A stretch of DNA of 64,000 bases from Granulicella sp. 5B5 (GCF_014083945.1 NZ_CP046444.1:1488001-1552000), one strand, 5' to 3'; numbered from the stretch's first letter, positions 47,371-56,819 are shown. Numbers and translations are program-made. Notes: a model not told the origin generated them from the sequence alone.

Positions 47371-48338
47371 AGTGTGTCTCCATCCTGGACGAAGGTAGGT
47401 TCGTTACTGCTGGAGGTTTCAAAGCCGGCGGCCAGGCAGCCCTGATCGCCGCGCGAGACAGCTTCAATGTGCTCGACGAGATCGAGGAACTGCTGACCGT
47501 TGTTGCGAAGGCTCATGCCGGAGCCGGGCATCTTCATATCGAGCACGACGCGGGAGCCGCAGTGGTCTTCGCGGGTCTTGCGGGCGAGGACGATGATGCG
47601 GGTGCCCAGGAAGAGGGCCTCCGCGGTGTTGTGGGTGACGAAGACGACGGTGGGGCGGGTCTCGCTCCAGACGGAGCGAAGCAGGCGTTGCAGGTTGCCG
47701 CGCGTGGCGGGGTCAAGCGCGCTGAAGGCCTCGTCCATGAGGAGGACGCGGGAGTTCATCATGAGCGCCTGGGCGATGGCAACACGCTGCTGCATGCCGC
47801 CGGAGAGTTGGTGCGGATACTTCTTGGCGTCAGAGGGCTGCAGGCCCATGTGGGCAAGCTGGCGCATGGCCTCGGCGCGAACCTCGCGGCGGAACTTGCG
47901 GAAGCCGGGGAGCAGACGGCCAAGGATGTGCGCCTTCGAGGTCTCCGGACCCATGACGAGGTTCTGGAGCACGGTGCGGTTGGGGAACAACGAGTACCTC
48001 TGCGGGACGTAGCCGGAGCGGGCGTCGACGCGCTTGACGAGCGAACCGCAGGCCGAGATGCTGCCGGAGGTGGGCTGCTCCTGGCCGAGGATCATGCGGA
48101 GCAGCGTGCTTTTGCCGCAGCCGGTTTCGCCGAGCAGGACGACGAACTCGCCTTCCTTGATGTCGAGCGAGATGTTCTCGAGAACCGAGCGCGTATGGTT
48201 GCGGCCAAGGTCGTAGGAGACCGAGACGTTGTCGACGTGGATGGAGGTGGCAGCTTCTTTGGGCACGAGGAATGGCGTGGCGCTGGGCGCGGTCTCGATG
48301 GGCGGCATCACTTCAGGAGCAATCATGCTTGAAACCAT
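47367..48338 (-). CDS. ABC transporter ATP-binding protein, urea carboxylase-region type
   Basis: A 323-residue ATPase of the nitrate/sulfonate/taurine group. Walker A GETGCGKST, Q-loop VPQRYSLFPN, signature LSGGMQQRVAIAQAL, Walker B VLLMDEAFSALD and switch His in FVTHNTAEAL are intact. It has a ~35-residue N-terminal and a ~60-residue C-terminal extension relative to a standard ATPase of this group. AGGAGG lies 8 nt before ATG 48338, which overlaps the permease gene end by 16 bp. Its stop overlaps the start of the PSD1 cytochrome gene. Together with the next two genes it should import a small nitrogen compound, guanidine or urea by context. Confidence 0.88.
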
Positions 48339-49183
48339 GGATGGAGCCTCCTGTTGAGGATGCGCAGCGAAAGATCAATAAGGAAGAGCAGAAGAGCGAC
48401 CCAGAGGACGTACGGGATGATGATGTCCATGCCCATGTGGCGGCGCATGATGGCAATGCGATAGGCGAGGCCGTTGGAGGCCGCGATCATCTCACCGGCG
48501 AAGAGGAAGAGCATCATGGGCTTGAGGTTGAGGCGCAGGCTGTTGATGATCTGCGGCAGGATCTGCGGGAAGACCACGCGGTAGGCGACGTCGAAGTTGT
48601 TGGCGTCGAGCGTGAAGGCCTTGACGATCTGCTCGCGCGGGACAGCTTTGACCATGCCGATGGTGTCGAGGACCATGGTGGGCGCGACGCCGATGACGAT
48701 GAGCGCGATCTTGGACCACTCCTCGATACCGAAGACGATGAAGAGGATGGGCAGGAGAGAGAGCGCGACGATCTTGTCAAAGAAGAGGACGAAGCGCATG
48801 AAGACCGCTCCGAAGATGGGGAAGAGACCGATGTGCACCGCGAGGACAACGCACGGGATGAGCAACGCAAGACTGATGAGGAAGCGCGAACCACTGGCCA
48901 TGGTGTCCGTCCAGATCATGGAGTGGTGCACGAGCTCCCAGGTGGAGGCGTTGTCGGGCGGGATGTAGTCGCTCTCTTCAGCGGGCTCGAGGACGGAAGA
49001 CTTGATGCCGGCCATGAGCTGCGCGCCGCTGGGGACGATGCGGTCCTCAGGGTTGTCGCGATGGCGCACGATGGAGGTGTGCGTGTAGAGGCCGATGCAG
49101 ACGATGAAGACAAGAGCGGAGAGCGCCTGCATGAGCAGCCGGTTGGGCCGTGCCTGGATGTCGAATGGAGAGAGGTTCGTCAT
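48323..49183 (-). CDS. ABC transporter permease, urea carboxylase-region type
   Basis: A 286-residue inner-membrane permease. After a first membrane segment (LLMQALSALVFIVCIGLYTHTSIV) comes a ~70-residue periplasmic loop, then the BPD-type permease core with about five more segments. The EAA loop reads near AVPREQIVKAFTLDANNFDVAYRVVFPQILPQIINSLRLNL and docks the ATPase. The long first loop is typical of the urea-carboxylase-linked transporter group rather than of SsuC/TauC. The gene starts 6 nt after the binding-protein stop and overlaps the ATPase gene by 16 bp, so the three are one transcription unit. Confidence 0.87.
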   Translation of the reverse strand: MTNLSPFDIQARPNRLLMQALSALVFIVCIGLYTHTSIVRHRDNPEDRIVPSGAQLMAGIKSSVLEPAEESDYIPPDNASTWELVHHSMIWTDTMASGSRFLISLALLIPCVVLAVHIGLFPIFGAVFMRFVLFFDKIVALSLLPILFIVFGIEEWSKIALIVIGVAPTMVLDTIGMVKAVPREQIVKAFTLDANNFDVAYRVVFPQILPQIINSLRLNLKPMMLFLFAGEMIAASNGLAYRIAIMRRHMGMDIIIPYVLWVALLLFLIDLSLRILNRRLHPWFQA

Positions 49184-49189
49184 CGGCGC

Positions 49190-50266
49190 TTAGAGCTTTC
49201 CTTGTTGGGCGGCCTGCATGTAAGCCGCGTTGAAACGGAAACGGATGCGGTCTTTCCTGCCCTGCACCGCACCGTTGGGATAGAGGATGGCGACGTCGTC
49301 GACGGACTTGATGCCTTGGCCGAGCAGACCGTGCTGGAAGCAGAACTGGCGAACAAGGTTCATCTTCTGCTGCAGCGCGGGGCTGGTGGTGAAGTCGACC
49401 GCAGCCTTAGGTGAAGAGAAGAGCGCGGTGGTCTTGAGCTGCTCCTTGTAGGAGTCGACGGAGTCGCCCGAGGCGGCGGCGGAGTACTTGATGGCGTTTG
49501 CCTGGCCGGCGACGACCTGCTGAATGGTTTCGTACCAGGCGCCGGTGATGGCCTTGGCGAACTTCTGGCCGTTGGGAGTGTTGAGGAGCTCGGTGCGGAC
49601 GACGAGCAGGTCGAGGATTTCGCCGGGGATTTTGGAGGAGTCGAAGATGGAGTGGACGCTGCGGTCGCCGAGGATCTGGCTGACGAGCGGCTTCCAGGTG
49701 ACGACTGCCTGATTGCCCTTGTTGTTGAGGAAGGCGGCGACGATGTCCGAGTCAGAGGTGTTGATGAGCTTGAGGCTCCTGAGCTGCGCCTGCTGGCCGT
49801 TGAGGACCATGCCGCGCTCAAGCAGGTACTCGGAAACGGTCTTCTGTACGAGCATGATGGGCTTGCCGGGCAGCGTGGCGAAGTTGAGGTTGTTGCGGAC
49901 GAGGACGGCGTCGTTGCCGTTGGAGTAGTCGCCGACGATGATGGCGGTGGAGTCAACCCCCGCGGCGGCGGGCATGTCGAGGGCCTCCATGTTGGTCATG
50001 GTGCAGGCGTCGATGTTCTTGGAGACAAAGGAGTCAAGCGAGGCCGCGTAGTCAAACCGCTGGACCTTGATGGCGATGCCGTACTTGTCGGCCCACTTTT
50101 TGAGGATGCCTGACTTCTGCATGTAGAAGTAAGGGTTCCAACCGGCGTAGACGGACCAGCCGACGGTGAAGGTCGGGGTCTCGGCGCGAGCTGCGAGAGG
50201 TGCAGCGAGGACGGCTACGGCGAGAAAGAGGACGACGATGAGAGAAGAGCGACGCTGCTTGATCAC
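49190..50266 (-). CDS. ABC transporter substrate-binding protein, urea carboxylase-region type
   Basis: A 358-residue periplasmic binding protein with signal MIKQRRSSLIVVLFLAVAVLAAPLAARA. The mature part starts FTVGWSVYAGWNPYFYMQKSGILKKWADKYGI and continues with IDACTMTNMEALDMPAAAGVDSTAIIVGDYSNGNDAVLVRN. This pattern matches, from memory, the periplasmic binding proteins encoded near urea carboxylase genes (TIGR03427) and not the amide-type urea binder UrtA. The urea/guanidine carboxylase operon lies 5 kb away on the other strand. Guanidine or urea is the inferred ligand. A hairpin (GACGGG-CAGA-CCCGTC, 50290-50305) lies in the leader about 25 nt upstream of the start. Confidence 0.87.
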   Translation of the reverse strand: MIKQRRSSLIVVLFLAVAVLAAPLAARAETPTFTVGWSVYAGWNPYFYMQKSGILKKWADKYGIAIKVQRFDYAASLDSFVSKNIDACTMTNMEALDMPAAAGVDSTAIIVGDYSNGNDAVLVRNNLNFATLPGKPIMLVQKTVSEYLLERGMVLNGQQAQLRSLKLINTSDSDIVAAFLNNKGNQAVVTWKPLVSQILGDRSVHSIFDSSKIPGEILDLLVVRTELLNTPNGQKFAKAITGAWYETIQQVVAGQANAIKYSAAASGDSVDSYKEQLKTTALFSSPKAAVDFTTSPALQQKMNLVRQFCFQHGLLGQGIKSVDDVAILYPNGAVQGRKDRIRFRFNAAYMQAAQQGKL

Positions 50267-50289
50267 TGAATCTATACCTTGACGATGCA

Positions 50290-50305
50290 GACGGGCAGAC
50301 CCGTC
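50290..50305. promoter_or_regulatory. Hairpin in leader of ABC transporter operon
   Basis: GACGGGCAGACCCGTC is a perfect 6-bp stem with a 4-nt loop, 24 nt upstream of the binding-protein start. On the coding strand the loop is TCTG, which does not match the ACGR loops of guanidine-II riboswitches, and no second hairpin of that kind is nearby. It may be an operator or a translation-control stem. Confidence 0.3.
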
Positions 50306-50526
50306 TCAACGCCTTGTAAGGCTGAGGGTTTCTGGCACGTTCAAAGGATGAAAGCGGATGCTGCGGTTCGCAGAAGCGTCGAGGGTTCGGAACCGTGGAT
50401 GCTGCAAGTCTAACGCGAATTACGGGGAAATCAATGTCGCATGGAGACTAGTGATGATGCAGATATGCGTTGGTTATGACGTGGCGCGAATCTATGCGCT
50501 GTGCCGATTTGAACGATAGAAGATGG

Positions 50527-51324
50527 CTATTCGGGGGCCGATCCGCCGCCCTTTCCGCCACCACCGCCGGCACGCTTGGGCTTGTAGCTGCCTTCGAGGA
50601 TTTGGTCGAGCGTGGCGAGGAACTCGGGGGAGTCGGGAGCAACGTCGGGATCGAGACGGGCGACGATGTTGCCCTTCTTGTCGATGATGAACTTGGTGTA
50701 GTTCCAGGCGACCGGGCCGCCGGCAGGTGCGCTTTTGCCGGTGGTGACGTACTTGTAGATGGGGAGCTCGTCGTCGCCGATGATTTTGGAGGGCGCGGTG
50801 ACGAGGAAGTCTACCTTGGCGTCGGCGTAGGCCTTCTGGATCTCGGCAGGAGTGCCGGGTTCGGAGGCTCCGAAGTCGTTGGAGGGGACGCCGATGACGA
50901 CGACGTCCTTGGCCTTGTAGTTGTCGTTGAGCTTGATGAGTGCGGGGAGCTGCTCAGTGTACGAGGACTTGCGGCCGAGGTTGACGAGGACGATGTACTT
51001 GCCCTTGAAGTCGGAGAGCGCGATGCTCTTGCCGTCAGCGCCGGGGAGGTAGTAGTCGTAGGCGTTCTTTTCGTCCTTCTCGGGCTTGTCAGACTTTTCG
51101 GATTTTTCGCCTGCGCCTTCGGAGTGCTCGCCGCCGTGGTGCTTGCCGCCCTCGTGCCGCGTGCTTTCCTGCGGCTTGGCGGGGGCATCGGTTGCGGTCT
51201 TGGCCTGCGCCGCGAGTGGAGAGGATGAGGCAGCCAGAAGAAGACAAGAGAGTACCGCAGAGACACGCAACGGTGTTGCGCCTTGCGACGATAGAGGGCT
51301 TCGATTCGTGATGAGGTACGGCAC
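50527..51324 (-). CDS. Glutathione-peroxidase-fold protein lacking the catalytic cysteine
   Basis: A 265-residue exported protein; GTG 51324 follows AGGAG by about 9 nt. After the signal peptide and a His/Glu/Lys-rich low-complexity linker comes a thioredoxin-like glutathione peroxidase domain. The expected NVASKCGFT is NLGRKSSYT, so the peroxidatic Cys/Sec is Ser120. The catalytic Gln of NQFG is Asp150 (SNDFGASEPG). Trp207 and Asn208 of WNYTKF are kept. It therefore should not work as a thiol peroxidase. A Gly-rich tail ends the protein. It lies between the ABC operon and the Oar receptor on the same strand and may be a binding or chaperone protein for that set. Confidence 0.8.
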   Translation of the reverse strand: MPYLITNRSPLSSQGATPLRVSAVLSCLLLAASSSPLAAQAKTATDAPAKPQESTRHEGGKHHGGEHSEGAGEKSEKSDKPEKDEKNAYDYYLPGADGKSIALSDFKGKYIVLVNLGRKSSYTEQLPALIKLNDNYKAKDVVVIGVPSNDFGASEPGTPAEIQKAYADAKVDFLVTAPSKIIGDDELPIYKYVTTGKSAPAGGPVAWNYTKFIIDKKGNIVARLDPDVAPDSPEFLATLDQILEGSYKPKRAGGGGGKGGGSAPE

Positions 51325-51391
51325 GCTGAGAACTCCTGACAACACCGCTGGATCTGGGGATGAGCGGTTTTCTGCATGGTATATCCCGCTT

Positions 51392-51427
51392 GCCCGCCAC
51401 GCCGTGATGGAGCGCGGCGCGGCGGGC
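51392..51427 (-). other. GC-rich hairpin after Oar receptor gene
   Basis: GCCCGCC and GGCGGGC form a 7-bp stem with further pairing inside, 14 nt beyond the receptor stop. No T-tract follows on the minus strand, so it is at best a weak terminator or an RNA-stabilising element before the next gene. Confidence 0.35.
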
Positions 51428-51440
51428 TGCGGGGTGAGGG

Positions 51441-54400
51441 TTAGAAGGTGTACTTGCCCGAGAATTGCATCTGACGAGGCGCATTGAGCTGTGAGGCATA
51501 GTTGCCAAACTTCGTGCTCGCCACACCGGTTGTGATGCCTCCGAAACGGACGTTGTTGAAGACGTTGAAGGCTTCGACGGAGAGCTTGAAGGATTGTTCC
51601 TTATAGACACGGAATGACTTCGAGAGCCCATCGTCGTACGAAAGGTAGCCGTCTTCGCGGAGGTTATTGCGCTGACCAACATCGCCCGGATATGCGTACC
51701 GGAAGGCAGCCGATCCCTGAGCGTTGGTTGCACTCTTGAAGGCGGTCTCGTAGGGAGAGGCGATACCCCCGACGTAACGGTGACTACCCGTGGCGAGAGG
51801 CGCAATCTGCACCACGTAACTCGACTGGTCGAAGTTCGTGCCGTAGTTGCCAGAGTCGGCAGCGCTCCAGGGGAAGCCGCTGCTGTAGTGGACGGTGCCG
51901 TTGAGCTGCCAACCACTGACGATACGGTCCATGATGCTGCCGGGGTTACCGAAGAACCGCTGACCGCGACCGATGGGAAGGTGGAGATTGTAGTTGACGG
52001 TGACTACGTGACGAGCATCGAAGTCTGACACCGCATAGTTCTGCTGCGGCGCGAAGGTGTTCAGGATGCTGCTAGCGCTGTTGATGGTGCCAGAGGTTCC
52101 GCTGCTGCCGCGCTCCGGTGAGGAGCCGTAGTCGAGCGACTTGGAATACGTGTAGTTGATGTCGTACTCGTCACCATGCCAGAAGGCGTGGCGCGCGGAG
52201 AGTTGGAGAGCGTTGTAGTTGCTGGTACCGACCGACGACTGGACGTAGATGGAGGTGTACTGGGGATAGAAGAACTGCTCGATGCCCTTCGGATTGAAGC
52301 CCGCAGAGGTGTCGAAGTTGTAGAGCGTGTTGGTCTCGTTGCCAGTCGCGCGGTCTACAGAGAGTGAGGCGTAGTACGCTTGAGCTCCGTGATAGGTGAT
52401 CGCTGGAGTGGTTGCTGTCTTTGGGACGACGTATGTCGCGTTCGGGAAGGTGTTCTGGAAGTAGCCGGTATTCGTGATCGCAGTTACGGGAACCCCGGCA
52501 TCGATCATCTTGTCGTAGTTGGTGGCGGCCTGAAAGTACGTCTGGTTGCTGCCCGAATCGTAGTTATTGGTGGGAGCGGCAACGTCCAAGTTGTCGAGAA
52601 CGTGGCGGCCGAGGCGACCGACGTAGGAGGCGGTGATGGTGAGCCCGTGCGTGACCTCACGCTGCACAGAGAGGTTGAAGGTTTCGGCATAGGGCGTCTT
52701 GAGGTTGGCGTTGATGTCGCTCTTGAACGAGCTACCAAAGGCCGTGATGGAAGTGTCGGCCGGTGTGATCGGGAAGTCCTGGGTCGCGACGGTGACAGAC
52801 CCCAGAGGCACGTTGTTGTAGCCGGTGAAGCGGGGTGTGCTGGCAGTCGTGGCGTAACCAAAGCCGTTGTTGCGGTTGAGAGCGAAGGCTCCGTTGGCGT
52901 CGTAGTAGTTGATGACACCTTCACCGAAGTGGTCGTAGGCGATACCGAAGCCGCCACGGATGGAGGTGCGGTTATCCGCTGTAGCGTAGGCAAAGGCAAC
53001 ACGAGGAGCGAAGTTGAGCTTCTGCGGAGTCCAGAGATTGGGAGCACCGTTGGCCTGGCCGCCAGGAACTACCGCAATGCGGGTCTGGTAGGAGCTGCCG
53101 GCCGCGGCAGCAGCCTCGCGAGACTGCAGGAAGGCTGTGCCGAGATCTATGTTCGGCGCAACCTGTTGGCCGTGGATCTCATACGGCACACCGAGGTGGG
53201 TGTAACGAACGCCCGCGGTGATGGTGAGGCGCGGAGTGGCCTTCCATTGATCGGAGACGTAGTACTCCTGTTCGAACGCGCGGTAGACGTGGGTGGGGAC
53301 GGTACCCTGCGGCGCCGGGACGAGTTGGTTACCCTGCAGGAGGAAGTTGGTGTATGACGTGGCCGAGGTGACACCACCGACGTTCGCGAGGATGGCGTTG
53401 TTGTAGCCACTGATGTAGTTCTTCTGGACAGCACCATACTGCGCGGTGGGGTCGAGATCGACGCCGGTGCCCGCAATGGCCGCTGTCGCGAGCAATGAAG
53501 CAGAGATGCTGCCCGTGGGGTAGAGAGTGGTGTCAGAGTAACGACTATTCGAGATGTAGCGGTCGTTGATACCGAACTGGATCAGGTGTCGCCCCTTGGA
53601 CCAAGTTGCGTCATCGACGATGTCGTTGGTGTTGACGAGGTAGATGGACGAACGAGTTGTCGAGGTGAGGTTGCTGAAGGAGCTAAAAGAGACGTATGGG
53701 ATCGCACCGGCGCCGCGGTTTGCAGTTCCCTCACGGACGAGACCATAGCGGAGGTTGTTGGTGAGGCTGTTGGTGATGTTCCAGATGTGGCCTACAGCGA
53801 TGCCCTTGTTGTTGCCGTAGGTGAGCTGGTTGGGTGGTTGACCAGGAAACTCCAAAACACTAGCCAAGTTATCGCTCTGCAGCGTGCCACGGACAAAGAG
53901 GCTTTGCCGTGAGTTGATGGTGTAGTCAATACGCGCGACGTTCGTGATCTGGTGGATGGGCGCCGGAGAGGCAAAGGTATAGCTACCAGTGTTATAGCCA
54001 TCACCGCCCGTAGTGCTGTTGGCGTAGGGGAACTGCTTGAAATAGGCGAGGGCTGCCTGGTCCGTACCGGGTGTGTTATTGCAGGCGGTGCACTGCTGAT
54101 CGATGGAAGCGATGTCCGCCTGAGTGAGATCGAAGGGAACGCCGCCGCTGGTGCAAGCAGCAGAGCTTGGGCACTTGGGATAGACGAGATCACCGGTGAC
54201 AAGACCACCGATGGTCTGACCTCCGGCAGAGAAATTGGGGCCAGCGACCGGATTCAGGATGGACGGCACGGTGTTGGTGACGGTGGTATCGCTGGCCTGC
54301 TTAAAGCCCTCATACGCGCCGAAGAAAAAGAGGCGGTTCTTCATGAGCGGCATGCCGAGCGAACCGCCGTAGGTGTGTTGCAGCACCTTGGAGGCGACGT

Positions 54401-55268
54401 TGGGCTTGCCGCCGGTTAGCTGTGTCTGCTTGAGGAACCAGTTGTTGGATGCGGCGGCAGGATCGCGGTAGTACTCGTAAGCGCTGCCGTGGTACTGGTT
54501 GGTGCCGCTGCGGGTGGTGACAGAGACCTGACCGCCGGAGGAACGGCCGGCGTCGGCGTTGGCGTTGGTGGTGGTGACGCGGAACTCCTGCACGGACTCA
54601 CGGGTGGAGCGGAGGACGCCGACGAAGGCGTAGCCGTAGTTGGGGTCGTTGTTGTCGACGCCGTCGAGGGTGAGGTTGGTCTGGTCCTGGCGGGCGCCGT
54701 CGACGATGCCGGTGCGGGTGTCGGCGTTGACGCCGCCGGTGGTGGCGCCGGGGTCGAGCGCGAGCACGCCGGGTTGCAGCGAGAGCAGGTAGTTCACATT
54801 GTTGGCGAGGTACGGCAGATTTTGCACCTGGGCGCTGTCAAATGCCTTGCCGAGTGAGGCGTCGGTGGAGTTGACGGTCTCGAGGCCAGTGGCGACGTCG
54901 ACGACTACGTCGTTGCCGACGGAGAGCTTGAAGTTGATCTTCTGAGGCGTGGCGACGAGGAGCTCGACCTCTTCGACCTGCGGAGCGAAGGCCGGTGCGC
55001 TGACGGTGACCTTGTAACGGCCCGGAGCGATCTGGTCGAATGAATATTCACCTTGGGAGCCGGACTTGATGACCTTGAGGAAGCCTTTCGCCGGGTTAGA
55101 GAGCTCGATGGCCGCCTGTGGCACGAGAGCACCTGTGGGGTCAGTGATAACACCACTGAGGGCCGTGGTGTTGCTCTGCGCCATCAGGGGCGAGGACAGG
55201 ACACCAACGAAGATGCCGAGAAGTGTGAAGAGCGAGAGTACGGTCACTCTTGCGACGGGAAAACGCAT
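51441..55268 (-). CDS. Oar-type TonB-dependent receptor
   Basis: A 1275-residue outer-membrane protein. The signal peptide (VLSLFTLLGIFVGVLSSPLMAQ) leads into a CarboxypepD_reg domain (SGVITDPTGALVPQAAIELSNP, GEYSFDQIAPGRYKVTV). A plug region follows (NNVNYLLSLQPGV, NLTLDGVDNNDPNYGYAFVG, EFRVTTTNANADAGRSSGGQVSVTTRSGTNQYHGSAYEYYR), then a large beta-barrel ending in SGKYTF. This is the expanded acidobacterial Oar/OmpA-related family, thought to take up polymers or peptides. GGAGG lies about 7 nt before ATG 55268. It is divergent from the carboxylase operon and upstream of the peroxidase-like and ABC genes, so it could supply the outer-membrane step for the same substrate; that is inference. 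Confidence 0.9.
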   Translation of the reverse strand: MRFPVARVTVLSLFTLLGIFVGVLSSPLMAQSNTTALSGVITDPTGALVPQAAIELSNPAKGFLKVIKSGSQGEYSFDQIAPGRYKVTVSAPAFAPQVEEVELLVATPQKINFKLSVGNDVVVDVATGLETVNSTDASLGKAFDSAQVQNLPYLANNVNYLLSLQPGVLALDPGATTGGVNADTRTGIVDGARQDQTNLTLDGVDNNDPNYGYAFVGVLRSTRESVQEFRVTTTNANADAGRSSGGQVSVTTRSGTNQYHGSAYEYYRDPAAASNNWFLKQTQLTGGKPNVASKVLQHTYGGSLGMPLMKNRLFFFGAYEGFKQASDTTVTNTVPSILNPVAGPNFSAGGQTIGGLVTGDLVYPKCPSSAACTSGGVPFDLTQADIASIDQQCTACNNTPGTDQAALAYFKQFPYANSTTGGDGYNTGSYTFASPAPIHQITNVARIDYTINSRQSLFVRGTLQSDNLASVLEFPGQPPNQLTYGNNKGIAVGHIWNITNSLTNNLRYGLVREGTANRGAGAIPYVSFSSFSNLTSTTRSSIYLVNTNDIVDDATWSKGRHLIQFGINDRYISNSRYSDTTLYPTGSISASLLATAAIAGTGVDLDPTAQYGAVQKNYISGYNNAILANVGGVTSATSYTNFLLQGNQLVPAPQGTVPTHVYRAFEQEYYVSDQWKATPRLTITAGVRYTHLGVPYEIHGQQVAPNIDLGTAFLQSREAAAAAGSSYQTRIAVVPGGQANGAPNLWTPQKLNFAPRVAFAYATADNRTSIRGGFGIAYDHFGEGVINYYDANGAFALNRNNGFGYATTASTPRFTGYNNVPLGSVTVATQDFPITPADTSITAFGSSFKSDINANLKTPYAETFNLSVQREVTHGLTITASYVGRLGRHVLDNLDVAAPTNNYDSGSNQTYFQAATNYDKMIDAGVPVTAITNTGYFQNTFPNATYVVPKTATTPAITYHGAQAYYASLSVDRATGNETNTLYNFDTSAGFNPKGIEQFFYPQYTSIYVQSSVGTSNYNALQLSARHAFWHGDEYDINYTYSKSLDYGSSPERGSSGTSGTINSASSILNTFAPQQNYAVSDFDARHVVTVNYNLHLPIGRGQRFFGNPGSIMDRIVSGWQLNGTVHYSSGFPWSAADSGNYGTNFDQSSYVVQIAPLATGSHRYVGGIASPYETAFKSATNAQGSAAFRYAYPGDVGQRNNLREDGYLSYDDGLSKSFRVYKEQSFKLSVEAFNVFNNVRFGGITTGVASTKFGNYASQLNAPRQMQFSGKYTF

Positions 55269-55772
55269 GTACTGCCTCCGGGGAAGCTTGAGATATAGGA
55301 AGAACCTGGCATTCTGCGGACGTGGCAGAATGGGTGACTTATGTCGACCTTGGCTCGATTGACGAAAGGCCTTGAATGGCTGTCAGGTGAAGCGAGATTA
55401 GCGTGAGGCTTTGGGAAAACAAAGACTCATGGATTTCTCCTATGGCCTGCATAAGATGGCAAAGATGAAAGGCCGGAGGATGCAAAGACGATATCTTTTT
55501 GTTTGAGAGCTTTATCGCCGTTGACTCGGCTTTACTGCGTAATAAGACATGTCTGACAGCAGCTCGCAGCAGTGTTCATCCGTGCCAATGGCGCGGGCGA
55601 GACGGTGCCGTTTATGGGCTGGAGCGCTTGAATGGAACGAGAGCTATATGGACGATAGGAAATTCAAATATCGCCTGTAGGGTTCGAGGGTTTGTGCTCT
55701 AGTAGGTAAATCTGTGCCAATCAAGAGCTGCTCTTGGACATTGCACGGTCCCTTGCAGGAGTCCTAAACGAG
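55269..55772. other. Divergent regulatory region of the nitrogen locus
   Basis: No gene is seen in about 500 nt between the Oar gene and the beta-propeller gene. It was scanned for guanidine-I (GGTCCGAGAG, ACGGAGGGA and GGGAGA blocks), guanidine-II (paired ACGR loops) and guanidine-III signatures without success. A clear dyad, CATTCTG-N9-CAGAATG, lies at 55310-55332, about 42 nt before the Oar start. Promoters for both directions are expected here. Confidence 0.45.
55310..55332. promoter_or_regulatory. Dyad upstream of Oar receptor gene
   Basis: CATTCTG and CAGAATG are perfect 7-bp inverted repeats separated by CGGACGTGG. The centre-to-centre distance (about 16 nt, one and a half helical turns) and its place in the divergent region suggest an operator; an RNA hairpin in the receptor leader is the alternative. 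Confidence 0.35.
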
Positions 55773-56819
55773 ATGTTTTCTTTCCATCGAGTGAACTGTT
55801 TTGTGAGCAGCGGGGTTCTGCTGTGTGGGTTGTTGACGGTATCGGCCGCAAACGGCCAGCAACCGGATGCGGCGACGCCTCCTGCGGGCAAGGCCCCCAT
55901 GGCTAGACGGCCGCATCGCGTGCCGAAGCCGGGTGTCGCGACGCCGGGTGTGTCGGTGTCGATGGCGGACATAAAGCCGGTGGCCAGCTTCCCGGTCGAG
56001 GGCAGCCCGGACTGGTCTGTCGTGACCAAGGACTCGCTTTGGGTGACGAGCGGGCGGACAAACCATGTGGTGCAGCTGATTCCGGCAACGAATACGGTGG
56101 GATTGAGCGTGGATGTGTCGCGGCCCTGTTCAGGGCTGGCGAATGGATTTGGCTCGGTGTGGGCGCCGAGTTGCGGCGACCATGAGGTGCTGCGGATCGA
56201 TCCCAAGACGGGTAAGACGATTGCAACGATTGCCGCTGACCCTGCGAACTCCGAGGGCGGGATCACGGTGGGCGCGGGCGCGGTGTGGATTGTGACCAAG
56301 CCGGCGACGCTGGTGCGCATCGATCCTAAGAAGAATGCGATCACGGCGAGCTATCCGCTGCCTGCGGGATCGGATAACCCCACGTTTGCGGACGGTTTTG
56401 TGTGGGTTTCAAGCTATGACAATGGCCAGTTGCTGAAGGTGAATCCGAAGACGGGCGAGGTGGCGGCGACGATTGCCGTGGGACCGAAGCCGCGATTCCT
56501 GACGGTGGGTGCGGGTTCCATATGGACTTTGAACCAAGGCGACGGCACGGTCAGCCGCGTGAACATGAAGACGGGGAAGCTGGTGGCGACGATCGTCTGC
56601 GGCGTTCCAGGCACGGGCGGCGAGATTACGTTTGGCGCCGGGCGCGTGTGGGCGACAATGTTTGAGTTTCCAATTACAGAGATCGATCCCGCGACGAACA
56701 CTGTGGTGAAGCAGTGGGGCGGCCCGGGCGGCGATGGCATTCGGTTCGGCTTCCATTCGATATGGCTTTCGAACGGAAGACTGGGCACGGTGTCACGCAT
56801 TGCACCGATCCTGAAGTAG
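55773..56819 (+). CDS. Exported YVTN/NHL-type beta-propeller protein
   Basis: A 348-residue exported protein. ATG 55773, with AGGAG upstream, opens a signal peptide (FVSSGVLLCGLLTVSAANG); a TTG at 55734 is less likely. A Pro/Ala-rich linker is followed by about six beta-propeller blades with repeated GxGSVWxxxxxxxxVxRIDPxTxK units (GFGSVWAPSCGDHEVLRIDPKTGK, GAGAVWIVTKPATLVRIDPKKN, GAGSIWTLNQGDGTVSRVNMKTGK, GAGRVWATMFEFPITEIDPATN). It resembles virginiamycin lyase/YncE-like propellers but no enzyme residues can be assigned. It ends 100 nt before the first DUF1989 gene and could be the first gene of that operon or an independent sensor or scaffold. Confidence 0.8.
   Translation: MFSFHRVNCFVSSGVLLCGLLTVSAANGQQPDAATPPAGKAPMARRPHRVPKPGVATPGVSVSMADIKPVASFPVEGSPDWSVVTKDSLWVTSGRTNHVVQLIPATNTVGLSVDVSRPCSGLANGFGSVWAPSCGDHEVLRIDPKTGKTIATIAADPANSEGGITVGAGAVWIVTKPATLVRIDPKKNAITASYPLPAGSDNPTFADGFVWVSSYDNGQLLKVNPKTGEVAATIAVGPKPRFLTVGAGSIWTLNQGDGTVSRVNMKTGKLVATIVCGVPGTGGEITFGAGRVWATMFEFPITEIDPATNTVVKQWGGPGGDGIRFGFHSIWLSNGRLGTVSRIAPILK

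Noticed and set aside
50261-50460. Possible guanidine riboswitch in the ABC operon leader
   Set aside because: The GGTTCCG-like word at about 50386-50392 (minus strand) is not followed by the GGTCCGAGAG and GGGAGA blocks of guanidine-I, and the hairpin loop TCTG is not an ACGR loop of guanidine-II.
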